A stretch of 64,000 nucleotides of DNA from assembly GCF_000003195.3 (NCBI RefSeq), contig NC_012870.2, positions 47,014,063 through 47,078,062 of the forward strand, written 5' to 3'. Positions 9,541-21,925 of the stretch are shown piece after piece (the stretch's first letter is position 1; the number at the start of each line of letters is the position of its first letter). The stretch is from Sorghum bicolor. Lineage: Eukaryota > Streptophyta > Magnoliopsida > Poales > Poaceae. Position numbers and translations under genes: made by a program. The notes below the pieces were generated by a model that was not told the origin of the DNA, ran no database searches, and saw nothing but the letters and a program-made list of their open reading frames with translations.

Positions 9541-11712
9541 CTCCACATGCCCCTTCATGGATTTCTCCCATCAAACTCTTAGCTTCATCATCACTTAAGC
9601 ATCGGAGAAGAATCCCATCAATAGTTCGATAATACAATTCATCTTCGAGGAGCACATACTTGGTGGCCTGAAACCGAATCTGTCTTTCAACTTTCTTAGA
9701 TGGATCCTTCAAATAATCAATGATTTCTTTTCTCCAATCATCGGCACCGATTGCCGATATTACATTAATCATAGGCTGATATCCCGAGGCATGCTGAGCC
9801 AACCGATTGGCCTCTTCATTATGCAATCGAGGAACATGCTCTAATCGGAAATCCTTGAATTCCCTTAACAGTTGCATACTCCTTTCGTAATAAGTTATGA
9901 GAACTTCACTTCGACATTCATAACTTCCAGCCAATTGATTTATAACTAGCATAGAATCTCCGAAGACCTCAACAACATCAGCATGAACTTCTCTTAACAA
10001 CTCCAATCCCTTTATTAAAGCTTGATACTTAGCCTGATTATTCGTCGACGTGGCAACAATCGGCAAGGAAAACTCATACTTCCTTCCCCGAGGGGAAATT
10101 AATACTATGCCGATTCCTGCCCCCCGGTCACATGTGGATCCATCAAAGAAGAGCGTCCAAGGTACAAGTTCCAAAGCCTCCACTGCACCGCAATGTTGAG
10201 TTACAAAATCGGCCATAATCTGCCCCTTAACTGCCTTAGCCAATTCGTAACACAGATCAAATTCCGACAGCGCCAAAATCCATTTACCGATCCTGCCACT
10301 CATAATCGGCATAGACAACATGTACCGGACCACATCATCCTTGCAAATAACAGTGCATTCGGCCGATAGCAAGTAGTGTCTCAACTTGATACAAGAGAAA
10401 TATAGGCACAAGCATAGTTTCTCAATAGCCGAATATCTGGTCTCAGCATCAATCAACCTCCTGCTTAAGTAATAAATTACACGTTCTTTCCCTTCAAATT
10501 CTTGAATTAAAGCCGAACCGATGACCATCCCATCGGTAGACAAATACAATCTGAAGGGCTTCCCTTGCTGAGGTGGAATTAGAACTGGAGGATTCACTAA
10601 ATAATTCTTGATTTCATCCAGAGCCAACTGTTGTTCCTTCCCCCAAACAAATTCTTGATCGGCTTTTAGCTTAAGAAGAGGACTGAAAGCACGAATTTTA
10701 CCAGACAAATTAGGTATAAATCTCCTGATAAAATTTACCTTGCCGAGCAAGGACTGGAGCTTAGTCTTGTTGGTAGGGGCAACTATTTTGTTGATGGCCT
10801 CAATAGATCTTTGACTAATTTCAATCCCCCTTTGATGCACCATGAAACCAAGAAACTACCCTGCCGATACACCAAATGCACATTTATTGGAATTCATTTT
10901 CAAACCATGCTTCCTCGTGCATTCCAACACCTTTTGTAGATCGGCAAGATGCTTTGTGAAGTCTCCAGACTTAACCACCACATCATCAATATAAATTTCC
11001 ACCAGCTTGCCGATGAACTCATGAAATATAAAATTCATGGCCCTTTGATAAGTAGCACCAGCATTCTTCAAGCCAAAGGTCATGACTATCCATTCAAACA
11101 ACCGGACATGACCAGGACATCTAAATGCAGTCTTTTGAATATCCTCTTCTGCCATGAATATTTGATTGTATCCTGCATTGCCATCCATAAAGCTAATAAT
11201 CCAATGCCCAGCCGCAGCATCAACCAGCAGATCGGCAACTGCCATTGGGTATCCATCCATCGGCGTAGCTTTGTTAAGATTCCTGAAATCAATGCAGACC
11301 CGAGCTTCCCGTTCTTCTTGTAAACCGGAACAACATTGGAAATCCATTCGGCATATCGACATTGCCGAATAAATTTGTCTTGAATAAGTTTAGTTATTTC
11401 GGTCTTGATATCGGGAAGAATATTAGGATTACATCGGCGAGCTGGCTGCTGATGTGGCCAAAATCCAGACTTGATAGGTAACCGATGTTCAACAATCGAT
11501 CGGTCCAAACCAGGCATCTCAGTATAATCCCAAGCAAAGCAATCTTTATATTCCTTCAACAAATCAGTTAACTGTTGCTTACACTCAAGACTTAACTTAG
11601 CACTAATAAAAGTAGGTCTAGGCTTATCACCACTACCTATATCTACTTCTACCAAATCATTGGCCGATGTGAACCCCTGGCCTAACTTTCCATCATCGGC
11701 GAACCTATCCAT
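9541..11712 (-). pseudogene. Tat-1 Pol: RT, RNase H, archaeal-type RNase H and start of integrase
   Basis: The frame begins with ATG at 11712-11710, overlapping the Gag-protease stop (TAATG). RT motifs are VPVYKKNGKL, CIDFRNLNKAT, FMDGNAGYNQ and the catalytic YIDD (IYIDDVVVKS). The gypsy RNase H follows, then a second RNase H with FFDGST, NNQA, FGDSM and NEEANRLAQ, which defines the Tat lineage. Then come the integrase zinc-finger histidines (HEGACGAH), interrupted by NA-1. A 1-nt deletion near 11300 and a TAG at 10858-10856 (Gln in Tat-2) break the frame. Confidence 0.9.
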
Positions 11713-14700
11713 TAAAAACCTTCGTCAGAACTGACTGCTAGGATCGGTGGAATTTCATAATCAGCAACCTTGAGAAAATCCTTTTCCCAAACTTCTCCTG
11801 AAATACACCTAGTCCTTTCATAGGTGTCTGCCTCTACCGATGCAATAACATAGGAAGAATCTCCCGAGACAATCTCAATCTTGTCACCTACCCATTGGAC
11901 CAAGCACTGGTGCATTGTAGACGGGATGCAACAATTGGCATGAATCCAATCTCTCCCTAGCAACAGATTGTAGGCACCTTTCCCACCGATTACGAAGAAG
12001 GTCGTCGGCAAGGTTTTGCTGCCGACGGTCAATTCTACGCGGATAGCTCCCTTAACTGGAGACACATTGTCTTCAAAGTCTTTGAGCATCATATCGGTCT
12101 TGGTCAAATCTTGATCTCCTTTCCCAAGCTTCCGATACACTGTATAAGGCATAATGTTGATAGCAGCCCCACCGTCAATTAAAATTTTGGTCATTGGCTG
12201 ACCATCAACCCATCCTTTGACAAACAGAGCCTTAAGATGTTGCCTTTCATCATCTGCAGGCTTCTGGATGATAGCTGTCATCGGATCCAGAGCCAACTGA
12301 GCTATTTGATCAGAGAACTCCAACTCATCATCACTGGACGGTGCAATGAACTCCATCGGCAACATAAAGACCATGTTGACATCTGCCGATGGACCCTTCC
12401 CCTTAGGATCTGGTTGTTGCTGATCCCCAGACTGTCCAGAGTTCTCCCCCTTGCTTAACTCTTCTCGCCTTTCGCACTGCAGCCTTCTTTTCTGTGTCCT
12501 GGTCAACCCCTCTGGACACCATGGAGGAAATTGCTGCTGCCTCACCGCTGGGCGACGATTTTCCCTTGACTCCATCCGATAAGTGTTGGTATCCCTGCAA
12601 AATATGAACTCATCGGGAACCCGTGCATTAGCCATTTCTTCAAGTTCTTCCTGGCTCCTAGGGAAATACTCAACACGATCTCCAAGCCTGTCGTGCACGC
12701 TGAGCCTGCCCCCCAGCCGATCATGAACGGATGCTCTCCCTCTAATCGGCCCATTAAATTGTCGATCATTATCACGATAGCGCCGATCAGACCTGTCGTA
12801 CCGGTCATAACCGTTGCACTCAGGACAATCTCCGATAGTGGGAAGTTTGATATTCTCCTCCCAACAATGAATGAAGAATGGGCAATTCCAGTGATCCCTA
12901 TGCCGATTCCAGTCCTGCCGGCGTCTTTCTTCTCCCCGGCGATAGTCCTCTTGTTGGCGCCAATACCGATCTTTACGTTGCTGCCAAGTCTCCCGAGGCC
13001 TTCTGTGAGTTATCACAATACTAGATCGGGGAGGCCTCCCTGAGTTAGCTCTCTCCTAGACTAGGGCTTTTCCTTTCGCATCGGCGGTAGTGATTTGATG
13101 CTGAGGATCCACCGATGCACTTCTTTCAGCTGCTTCCGATGTTAAGACCTTGGCCTTTCCCTTAGCATCCAACATGTTTGTTGGGAAAGGATGTTGATCA
13201 ATCTTCATCGGCTTCTGAGCTTTGGAGCTATCAAATTTGATCCTCCCTGACTCTATAGCCGATTGCAGCTGTTGCCTAAACACTTTGCACTCATTGGTGC
13301 TGTGAGAAGTTGCATTGTGCCATTTACAATACTTCATCTTCTTCAACTCCTCAGCCGATGGGATCACATGATTAGGTGATAATTTGATCTGACCTTCCTG
13401 AAGTAGAAAGTCAAATATCCGATCGGCCTTAGTGATATCAAACGCGAACTTCTCTAGCTCTTTATGCCCAAAAGGGCAAGACATCGGCTTCTTGTTTTAC
13501 ACCCACTCTGCCAAGCCGATGACCGGTTCTTCATCAGAATTTGAGCTTGCTGCTTCATCAACAAAGGACACCTTCTTGTTCCATGCTCTCTTGGGCTCGA
13601 AAGGTTTGATATCCTGATCAGAAATCCTCTGCACCAAATGACTTAAGCTTTCAAACTCCAGAGATGCATACTTGTCCTTTATGTGCGGCAACAGACCCTG
13701 GAAAGCCAAATCGGCTAGCTGCCGATCATCCAGAACCAGGCTATAGCATTTGTTCTTGACTTCCCGTGTCCTCTGCACAAAACCTTCAATTGATTCATCA
13801 TTGCGTTGCCTCAATTTGACCAAATCGGTTATCTTCTTCTCATGGACCCCAGAAAAGAAGTATTTGTGGAATTTTTTCTCCAAATCGGCCCAAGTAATCA
13901 CTGAATTGGGAGGTAATGATATAAACTAGGTGAAAGCCGATCCGGATAATGATGACGAGAATAAGCGAACCCTTAACTCGTCCCTGTTACCAGCTTCCCC
14001 ACATTGGATGATGAAACTGTTGACGTGTTCCATGGTTGACGTGTCATCCTGCCCAGAAAACTTAGTAAAATCCGGTACCTTGTACCGATTTGGAAGCGGG
14101 ATCAAATCATATGCGAGAGGATACGGTGTCCGATAAGAGTAAGTGTTGACTTTGGGTTTTATCCCAAATTGATCTCTCATTACTTCAGCAATCTTATCGG
14201 CCCAATAACCATCGGCATCTTGCCGATGAGGTGGTTGTGGATCTGGCGCCTGCTGGTAAGCTTCCACGTGTCGGTGCAATGCGCGATCTGCATAGAACAT
14301 TGGATTAATAATTTGTCCCCTAATCTGCGGACCACCGAGCCGTTGTGCGCCGATCTGCGGTCCGCCGATCTGCTGGCCTCCCAGATGTTGACCTCCAAAT
14401 TGCTGACCAGCGATCTGTTGTCCGTGATTCATCGGCTGATTGACTGCCCCTTGGTTCTGGAACCCGGGATAGATGTGGCTTTGCTGGAACCCTGTAGCCT
14501 GATGATTCGGTTGGGGTGTTTGCGGAAAGACTTGCTGCCCAAGCCATCCACAATTAGCATTCATCGGCATAGATCCTGCCGATGACTGGAAATTGGGCAT
14601 CATCATTGGATTGATGTACCCTGGCTGAGTCACAAACCTCTGTTGCATCAGCATTGAGTCTGCCGATGTATTAGGCATCTGGAACGTCGGAGCTTGAGAA

Positions 14701-15488
14701 TTCCCAGTGTAAGGTCTTGCAGTAGTAGTTGTAGTATACTAGGGACTCTGATTCATCGGCATGCTTGGGGGTGCCGATGTCATAGTAGCCTTGCCTCTCA
14801 CATCAGTCGTCTGTGATGTACCCGGTGTTAACTCTGGAGGCATACCATATCCCCACCAGTTAGGAGGAGGAATCGATCCCGACATTGCCGATGCCAACAA
14901 ATCCGTAGCGAGTTTAATCTGCCCATCTGACGTCAGTGGATTTGTCATCGGCGTAGATCGTGCATTAGTGACTCCTATCGTGCTTGGAGGAACAGGAATT
15001 TCCGTGCCCGTAGCGGCTGTAGCAGCCGATGGAGTTGTGACTACTAGTGACCCTGGCTGATGATGAGAGGGGCCCACATAATCTGGCGGCAATTGTCCTT
15101 CCTTGAAAGTTCTAGCCACGGCATTGAAAACCGTATTGGACAGCACACCAGCTTGGTTGATCGAGGCACGGTTGATAGCACTATCGACCATCTCTTGAAG
15201 TTTACCAGGATTGGCTTCAAAAGTAACCTGCCGAGGCATCGGCAGTGCATCCTTTTGGATCACCTCGCCGCTCCTGTTTATGCTGAAGGATCTCAGGCAT
15301 TGCTGCTTGTAATCCTCAATGGCTTTAGCAATAGCTTGCTTCTGCTCGTCTTTGAGGCTATCTTCTGTCACGGGCATCACGTTCTCCAAGTCAAACTCAG
15401 TATTCCACATGTTGATCTTGACTTTGAATCTTGTCCCACCGGGCGTGCCAAAAGATGTGTTGATGCAAAAGCGGATCTGCAAACACAA
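11712..15488 (-). pseudogene. Tat-1 Gag-protease
   Basis: One frame runs from 15488 to 11712, broken by in-frame stops at 14739, 13926, 13497 and 13056. The N-terminal third is Gln/Met/Pro-rich with a GGQ(Q/H/P)IG-type repeat around 14330-14420. The retrotransposon Gag domain is at about 13500-14150. A zinc knuckle of type CX2HX4HX4C (CKWHNATSHSTNEC) follows, then an Arg/Asp-rich linker and the protease ILIDGGAAINIMPY with LLLGRDWI. The true start is uncertain; 15488 is the most upstream ATG of the open frame. It ends in TAATG, overlapping Pol by one base. The stop at 13926 replaces an expected Trp (TGG to TAG). Confidence 0.85.
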
Positions 15489-15539
15489 AGGGCTAATACC
15501 CGATTTAAATGTTAAGGCGTGCCAGCCGATTTGACCTTA

Positions 15540-16152
15540 CTGTCGGCAAAGGTGGTAACTCGAATACTTTGGTCCCGACAATAGCGATGCGCCCGGATGC
15601 CACGGCCAAGAGGTATTCACACGGAACTTGAGAACACGTCGAGCTTAAGTTGACGAATTCCTAAGAACTCATAATAAAAGGAAAAAAGGTATGACGAAGT
15701 CGTCGAAAATAGATGCTAGAATATGAGTAAAAACTGGTATTTGATTATTGATAGATTCGTTGATTACAAAGCCCTAGGGTCTACATTTATACCCTACTCA
15801 ACGAGCTACAACCAGACACGACTAGAACTCGAATTCCAAATTAAACAGAATCTGTATGCAAAACGATCTAAATAACTAAGGAAAACGTAAAACTATCCTC
15901 ACGTGACAAACTAGAACACCCCCACAAGCCGATCGGCAACTTCCAAACTCTTCCCCCGCATCATCGGCAGATTGCCTTGTTGTAGCCATCGGCACAAACA
16001 CATCATTACCTATGGACTGGATCACGTTCAGCCATCCCTCCATCGGCAACCATCCTCATCGGCAACTCACCCTGTAGACCAAGTACTGCCGTCTTATCTT
16101 GCCGGCCTACACTTTACCAATCATGGACACGTGCCCAAAAACGGTGTCAACA
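15540..16152 (-). repeat. Tat-1 5' LTR
   Basis: On the minus strand it starts TGTTGACACCG at 16152. The inner end is not certain; I place it near 15540, by the last CA before a candidate primer site beginning TGGCACGCC. U3 is very rich in GCCGAT/ATCGGC, with six copies between 15928 and 16064, including the overlapping palindrome GCCGATCGGC at 15928-15937. Confidence 0.7.
15785..15791 (-). promoter_or_regulatory. TATA box of the Tat-1 LTR
   Basis: Minus-strand TATAAAT in the context GGGTATAAATGTAGACC, downstream of the GCCGAT-rich U3 and about 360 bp from the LTR start. Confidence 0.6.
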
Positions 16153-17086
16153 GTGGGTTAAAAACAAAAAGCTGATATCTTGTCCTTTTGGTCAGAAAGA
16201 GCCAAAGAAGTTCACCTTTGATATCACCAAAGCTGATAGGATATTTGATCTCTTGCTTCAAGAAGGTCAGATGAAACTGTCACCTAACCATGTGATTCCA
16301 TCGGCAGAAGAGCTGAAGAAAATCAAATACGGCAAATGGCACAATGCAACTTCCCACAGTACAAATGAGTGCAAAGTGTTCAGGTAACAGTTATAGTCGG
16401 CCATCGAGTCTGGGAGAATTAAATTTGACAATTCCAAGACCCAGAAGCCGATGAAAATTGATCAGCATCCTTTTCCTTCGAATATGTTGGATGCCAAAGG
16501 AAAGACCAAGGTGTTGACATCAGAAGCTGCTGAGAAGAACGCATTGGTGGACCCTCAACATCAAATAATTGCTGATGATGCAAAAGGAAAGGTTTTACTG
16601 GAGGAAAATAGTAGTTCCAGAAAACGTCCTCGAGCTGGTGTTGTAATCACTCATCAGCGGCAACAGGGAGGAAGATAAGAGGATAATTGGCACCAACGTG
16701 AAGACTGATATAGATGACAGCAGGAAGACAGGCGTTGGGAAGAATGGAATCAACATAAAGATCATTAGAATTGCTCGTTTTTCGTTCACTGTTGGGAAAG
16801 AGGCATCAAATTACCAACTATTGAAAATTGTCCTCAGTGCAATGGTTACTATCAAGACAATCGGTCAGAAAGGAGGTTTCAGCCCAATAATCGGGGTTTG
16901 TCTATTAATGAGCCGATGAGAAGCAGAGCATCCATACATGATCGGCTAGGGGACAGGCTCAGTGTACATGAATGGCTTGGTAGGCATGTCGGCAATTTTC
17001 TGAGGAATCAAGAAGAGCTTGATGAAATGGCAAATGCAAGAGTTCCCGATGAAGAAATATTCTATAGGGATCCTAAACGTGTAGAG
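16153..17086 (+). pseudogene. Tat-2 Gag fragment (C-terminal half)
   Basis: Begins abruptly at the position matching Tat-1 13506, then continues with the HNATSHSTNECKVF zinc knuckle, the MKIDQHPFP stretch and the Arg-rich linker. It has a TAA at about 16385, another stop at the end of GGR (16676-16678) and frame changes after it. It reads into DPKRVE, where the solo LTR interrupts it, and resumes at 18738. Confidence 0.85.
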
Positions 17087-18737
17087 TGTTGACGATCCTT
17101 AAGTATCAAATATAATCAGCAAATAAACAAAGAAAAGAATCCAAATGCAACCGATACCCAGACTTAGGGTTTTATCTGATAGAATTCCACGAGTTTTGGT
17201 GTTTGTCTATTTCTGCAGGGGGTTATCAGGAATTATGGAGGAAAGGCCCACATGTCGGGTTTACATAGAGATATTAACGTGCACCGCAATTATCCAACAT
17301 CTAGAAGAGTCCAGAAGCCACGGGAACGAGTGGAAAGGCGATCGGGCCTGGGGGCAGGGCGCCCGCCCTCCCCCCTTGGGCACCCGCCCTGGCCTGAGGG
17401 CCAATCAGATTCCACCTCGCGCATCATGCTACGCCGACCTAAGGGATTAAGGAAAACCGTGCGATTAATGTCGGTTTGATCCGACGGCCCACATTCATTT
17501 GGAAGGACTATATAAGCAGACCCCCTGTCCCCTGGAGGAGAGGACCCCAGAAACCCTAATTCATTTATCCATCTCAGGAGAAGAAGCCTCTGATCAAGCC
17601 CTAGAGCCACCACATCAATAGATCTCTAGTTATCATAGCTACATTGGATTAGAACTAGAAGGAGTCAATCTTCAATTGGTTTCTGGATCTGTCAAGAGGA
17701 TTCTTGGTAAGTCCTTTACTGTTCTTCATTTGGTCATCATTGTTCTTCAATATTATAAATATGACTTTGTTCTACTTCAATATATTGATTATGACTTTGC
17801 TCTCCTTGTTTATATTTGGAATTATATTGTTCTTAGTTTATCATAGTTATATGCTTGACTTAGTTAGATTGGAATTATATACATGTTTAGTATCGTATAG
17901 CGTTTATCCATGTGTACAGTGGGTAAATGATAAGTATTGTGTAGGCGTTGTGCCTATACCGTATTTATCTGCGATTGTACCCTATATGCTGGATCGCGGG
18001 GTAGTTCGTGGTAGTGACAGCTCCATTGATTCTTATATAGTCCCCCTCTCATGTATAGGGTAGGCAGAGCAACATTATTACAGGGGAGTGATTGCTATGT
18101 TTCTCATCTTCCTTGATAATATCACTATGCATGGGCGTAGTCCTGTCTCGCAATGATTGCCAAGTATAATTGCACTAACTATGATATGCTAGACTTTATA
18201 GTTAAGAATAACTTAGGAAATATTCTTGTAGTTCATCCTAATTCCATGCTAATGACTTGCTAGAATATCTGTTGAGGTGCTTATCATTATTATATGTGGC
18301 TAGTTATGCTGATCAGATTAATTATCTTTGTCACCATTCATACTTTATCTATATTTTATGTGACATTTATCCCTGTATGAAAGAGATAGATAATGCTCTC
18401 TCTTACAAATGCAATGATAGATACTCAATTCTATATTCCATTCCACAATCAACATTGATGATTAGCAATCCCTTCCCAGTGGTAAAAATATAAATAACGA
18501 TACGTGGAATACTTCCCGGTTAAAATGCTACATCGGTATTACTCTGTGCGCTTGCAGATCTCATTTATTATTCATTCAGAAGAGCAATTGCATATTTAAA
18601 TACCGTGTCTCTCATGTCATGCTGGGGATGACAACTTGGCTTAAGTGGCATGAGGGATAGGTTTGGCATTTTTGGCGCCGTTATCAGAATTAGAAAACTA
18701 AGTCTACTTTTGGTAATGACGTTAAGAATACCCAACA
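17087..18737 (+). repeat. Solo LTR of the NA family
   Basis: 1651 bp, TGTTGACGATCC...ACCCAACA, flanked by the perfect 5-bp duplication TAGAG (17082-17086 and 18738-18742). There is no internal region, so it probably arose by LTR-LTR recombination. GC block at 17357-17368, TATATAAG at 17509-17516, U5 hairpin at 18543-18558. The frame that is open for 138 codons in NA-1 is cut by a TAG here, which argues against that frame being a gene. Confidence 0.93.
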
Positions 18738-18922
18738 TAGAGTCGACTAAAATTCGTTATCAGCCGGTCTGGAAAACCAAGCTTCCCCGATGGTGTCCTG
18801 AGGGCCTGACAAAGACACAGAGGAGGAGAATGTAGCGTGAGCGTGAGGAATACTTATACAGAGAGGAAAGTTCTTCCAATGAAAGACCTGAAAATCGACA
18901 GTAGTCAAAATACAAGGGTAAG
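18738..18922 (+). pseudogene. Tat-2 Gag linker fragment between two insertions
   Basis: Continues the frame interrupted at 17086 (RWCPEGLTKTQRRRM, matching RWCPEGLTRTQKRRL-like sequence in Tat-1), then a stop. It ends at the NA-C insertion with GTAAG. Confidence 0.85.
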
Positions 18923-20201
18923 TGTTGACGGTCCTTAATGCTTACATTTAACCATCAACTAATCATAGAAAAGGATCCAAATGCAACCAACACCTAGACT
19001 TAGGGTTTTATCTGACAGAATTCGACGAGTAATGGTGTTTGTCTATTTCTGCAGGGGGTTATCAGGAAATATGAAAGAAAGGCCCACACGTCGGGTTTAC
19101 ATAGAGATATTAACGTGCCGCACAATTTTCTATCATCTAGAAGACTCCAGAAGCCATGGGACCGAACGGGAAGGCAATCGGGCTCGGAGGCAGGGCACCC
19201 GCCCTACTCTCCTGGGCGCCCGCCCAGCTACAGTGCCCAATCAGGACACGTTTCGCGGATTATGCTCCACCGACCTAAAGGATCAAGGAAAACCGTGCGA
19301 TTAATGTCGGTTTGATCCGACGGTCTAGATTCACTTGAAGGGACTATAAAACCAGACCCCCTGTCCCCTGGAGAACATACCTCTTCTACAGAATCAAAGT
19401 TAGGGTTTCAATTCTTCATCCAAGTGGAGAGGATCCCTCTAGTTCTTCTAGTTCTACCTCTAGTTCATCTAGTTCTAGTTCTACTTCATCTAGTTCTAGT
19501 TCTAGTTCCTCTAGTTCTAGTTCTAGTTAGTTCTAGTTGTAATCTAGAAAATAGGGAGAGAGAAGAGGAGAGTGGAGGAGGAGCCGGATCTGTCGGATCT
19601 TCCTCAACATTGTACTTTTGCAGCATCTGGTTCGTTCTTCATCGTTCTCCAGGTTCTTCAATTCATAATTCCTGAGTTCTTTAATTACTTTTATTTACAT
19701 TCAAGTTATTTATTGGATTCCCGCTTGCATCAAGTGCTCTAGTCTTTACAACGCTAGGGTAGTAATTAATAGATTAGACGTGGTGTTTAGTCATGCAATT
19801 ACCTAGAATTGCACCCAATCCTACGGATTGTTGTGGTAGCCTTAGGGTAGTGACAGCCCTAATGGTCGACGTATTCCACCTCGTTCGGATCGGTGTTTGT
19901 AGGACCGTAGTCAGACCTTCCTAGCCCCCTTCTCATCTCTTTCTGTGGTTAGTGCTCTGATGTCCCGATATAGATAATCTTGAAGTAATTCTTGATTCTT
20001 AGATCAACTAGAGAACTCTCAGGAAACTTCCTCTCTTCCCACCAAAAACAATTATATAGTTATCCTTGGGCGATTTTGGATCTTAATTAGTACACTCACG
20101 TTCTCTGTGGAAAATCGATACTCTGGAATACTCCCGGGTGAAAGCTACATCGGTATCCGTGCGCTTGCGGATTTTTCTGTTTGCGTTTAAAATACCCAAC
20201 A
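18923..20201 (+). repeat. NA-C 5' LTR
   Basis: 1279 bp, TGTTGACGG...ACCCAACA. GC block 19214-19225, TATAAAA 19345-19351, a CTAGTT-rich microsatellite at about 19437-19535 in the transcribed leader, and U5 hairpin ATCCGTGCGCTTGCGGAT at 20155-20172. Confidence 0.93.
19437..19535 (+). repeat. CTAGTT microsatellite inside the NA-C 5' LTR
   Basis: Repeated units of CTAGTT with CTAGTTC and TCATCTAG variants. The matching tract in the 3' LTR (about 25860-25958) is a few bases longer, which accounts for the LTR length difference. Confidence 0.85.
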
Positions 20202-20208
20202 AGCTTTC

Positions 20209-20225
20209 TGGCGCCGTTGCCGGGG
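20209..20225 (+). other. Primer binding site of NA-C (tRNA-Asp)
   Basis: TGGCGCCGTTGCCGGGG, 7 nt after the LTR, identical to that of NA-1. Confidence 0.85.
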
Positions 20226-21925
20226 AACGGTACCTGTGCTAGTTTCGAACCAAGTCGTCCGTGTATCCTTTTTCTTTTCCTTTTTTACCACACTCACCTT
20301 ACTATTTTCACCATACCACATGGATTTCACTCTAAGCATTAATGAGCATGGAATTTATTTCATAGCAACTTCATTTACTCCATGCTCATATGTAACATCT
20401 TCACAATCCATTGGTCTCTCCAACATCACCACATTCGAGATCTCCAACCCCCACTTCCTTTCTATTTATAAAAACTTTAAAAGGGCGGTTGTCGATGCAT
20501 ATATCTATAATAAATTCTGCAGATCTCGTTGAGTTGATATTGATATAGGTCAGCATTGGAGGGGAAACCACTTCACCGACTTAAATTAATGGTTTCCCAA
20601 GGACAAGCTTAGTGTCCTAAAATAAAGCACTGATTAGATCATAACATGAGCTTTTAATTATTTGCAACATTGCCTTGTGTACTGAGCATATAAGGATAAT
20701 TGTAAAAGAAAATTGCTTCGGGTATTCTTGTCACTAACCTTTCTAGGATTGGAGCAAGAAGATCGGATGAATGACAAGCACAAGGTATATCCAACCAATC
20801 ATCATACAACATTGAATTAAATTCATCCAAACTTGAATTTTGCAAAATTCAAGCTTGGGGGAGTACTTTACATAAAAACATCCTTTGCCATGTTGCTATG
20901 TTGGTTGTCCCTACCTTTGAGACGTGCTAAATTTGTTAAATACTAATCACACTGCTTCATCTCCACTTGAGTAGATCCCTATAAATGCTCTCATGCTACC
21001 TTTATTTGCTTTAGTATATGTCTAGGTTTGGAGTAGTTTCATTTATCTCTTAATTAAGCATGGTGCTTAGTTTAGGAATGATGATCTTACTTCCAAGGGA
21101 GTTTAAATTAAGCATGATGCTTAAGTTAAAATGCCCTCCTAAATCAAAGTAGACATGGTGTCTAGGTTGATCTTTGAGCCGATAGTATGCTATAGTAGAT
21201 ATTGGATATTTTGTTGGACTAACCCCTGCAGGAAAACTTTCAATATCGACCTGGGAAGTCCTGAGATAAACTCACATTGGAGACAAAGAGAGAGACACAT
21301 GAAGTTTAACAATTTGCACGAGGAAGGCATAGCTCACAAGAGATGATCCATGGAGGGTGCCACAAACACGATGCACAACCGCTAAGAGAGGAAAGCTTCC
21401 ACAAGGTGATACTATACCATCACTTTTCAAGTAAGGTAACATCTTAAGGTACTTGACTATCACTTCTATAAGCTTCTCCTTGGTTCTAGCGTTCACATGA
21501 ATAAAAGAGACAAACATGTATGATTTACAATTCTAGATTAACCAACCCAATCGATTCAATATGTTTAGTCCTTTCACTTTTGTGATCCCACACTAAATGT
21601 TGCACACACAATCTTTGGAAGATATATATAAAAAAGAGATAAGTATAGATAGATTATCTTTCCATTAGGTTGAGTGATCTGATCTGACAAATGTTTTAAA
21701 TGCTACACTCATGATCTTATTATCCATCAACTTTGTCTTGCTCCCTATGCTTAAGGTTAGAGAAGAACAAATACACTTTTGGTTCTGTGGGTGTTTTCCA
21801 CCAACAGGGCCCATGCACTTGATCTCTGCCTTGTCTATGAGCAGGTACACTTCGAGTAAAATATGAAGGACTTTTACAACTCCCAGACTCCACCTAGTGA
21901 AGAACCTAGATCTACGAGCACAAAC
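20226..21925 (+). other. NA-C internal segment of unknown origin, non-coding
   Basis: No homology to NA-1 or to other parts of the window that I can see, and no protein motif. It contains another AGCTTGGGGGAG (20852-20863) and two related short palindromic stretches ending in ATGCTTA (about 21055-21070 and 21108-21125). It replaces the Gag N-terminus of the NA family and probably came from a different LTR element by template switching. Confidence 0.6.

Larger units (their letters stand above)
1..16152 (-). mobile_element. Tat-1: decayed Tat-lineage Ty3/gypsy retrotransposon, 3' end outside the window
   Basis: Read on the minus strand, the order is 5' LTR (about 15540-16152), Gag, protease, RT, RNase H, second RNase H, integrase, then non-coding sequence to base 1. 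The second, archaeal-type RNase H after the normal one is the hallmark of the Tat lineage. NA-1 is inserted inside the integrase zinc finger and splits the element into 1-1311 and 9536-16152. Tat-1 itself sits inside Tat-2, whose Gag sequence resumes at 16153. If Tat-1 transposed there, GTGGG (16153-16157) should be repeated at its other end, outside the window. Coding regions carry several stops and 1-nt deletions, so this copy is inactive. Confidence 0.9.

Noticed and set aside
20236..20532. 98-codon frame after the NA-C primer site
   Set aside because: No recognisable domain, low-complexity start, and not found in the other NA copies; probably chance.
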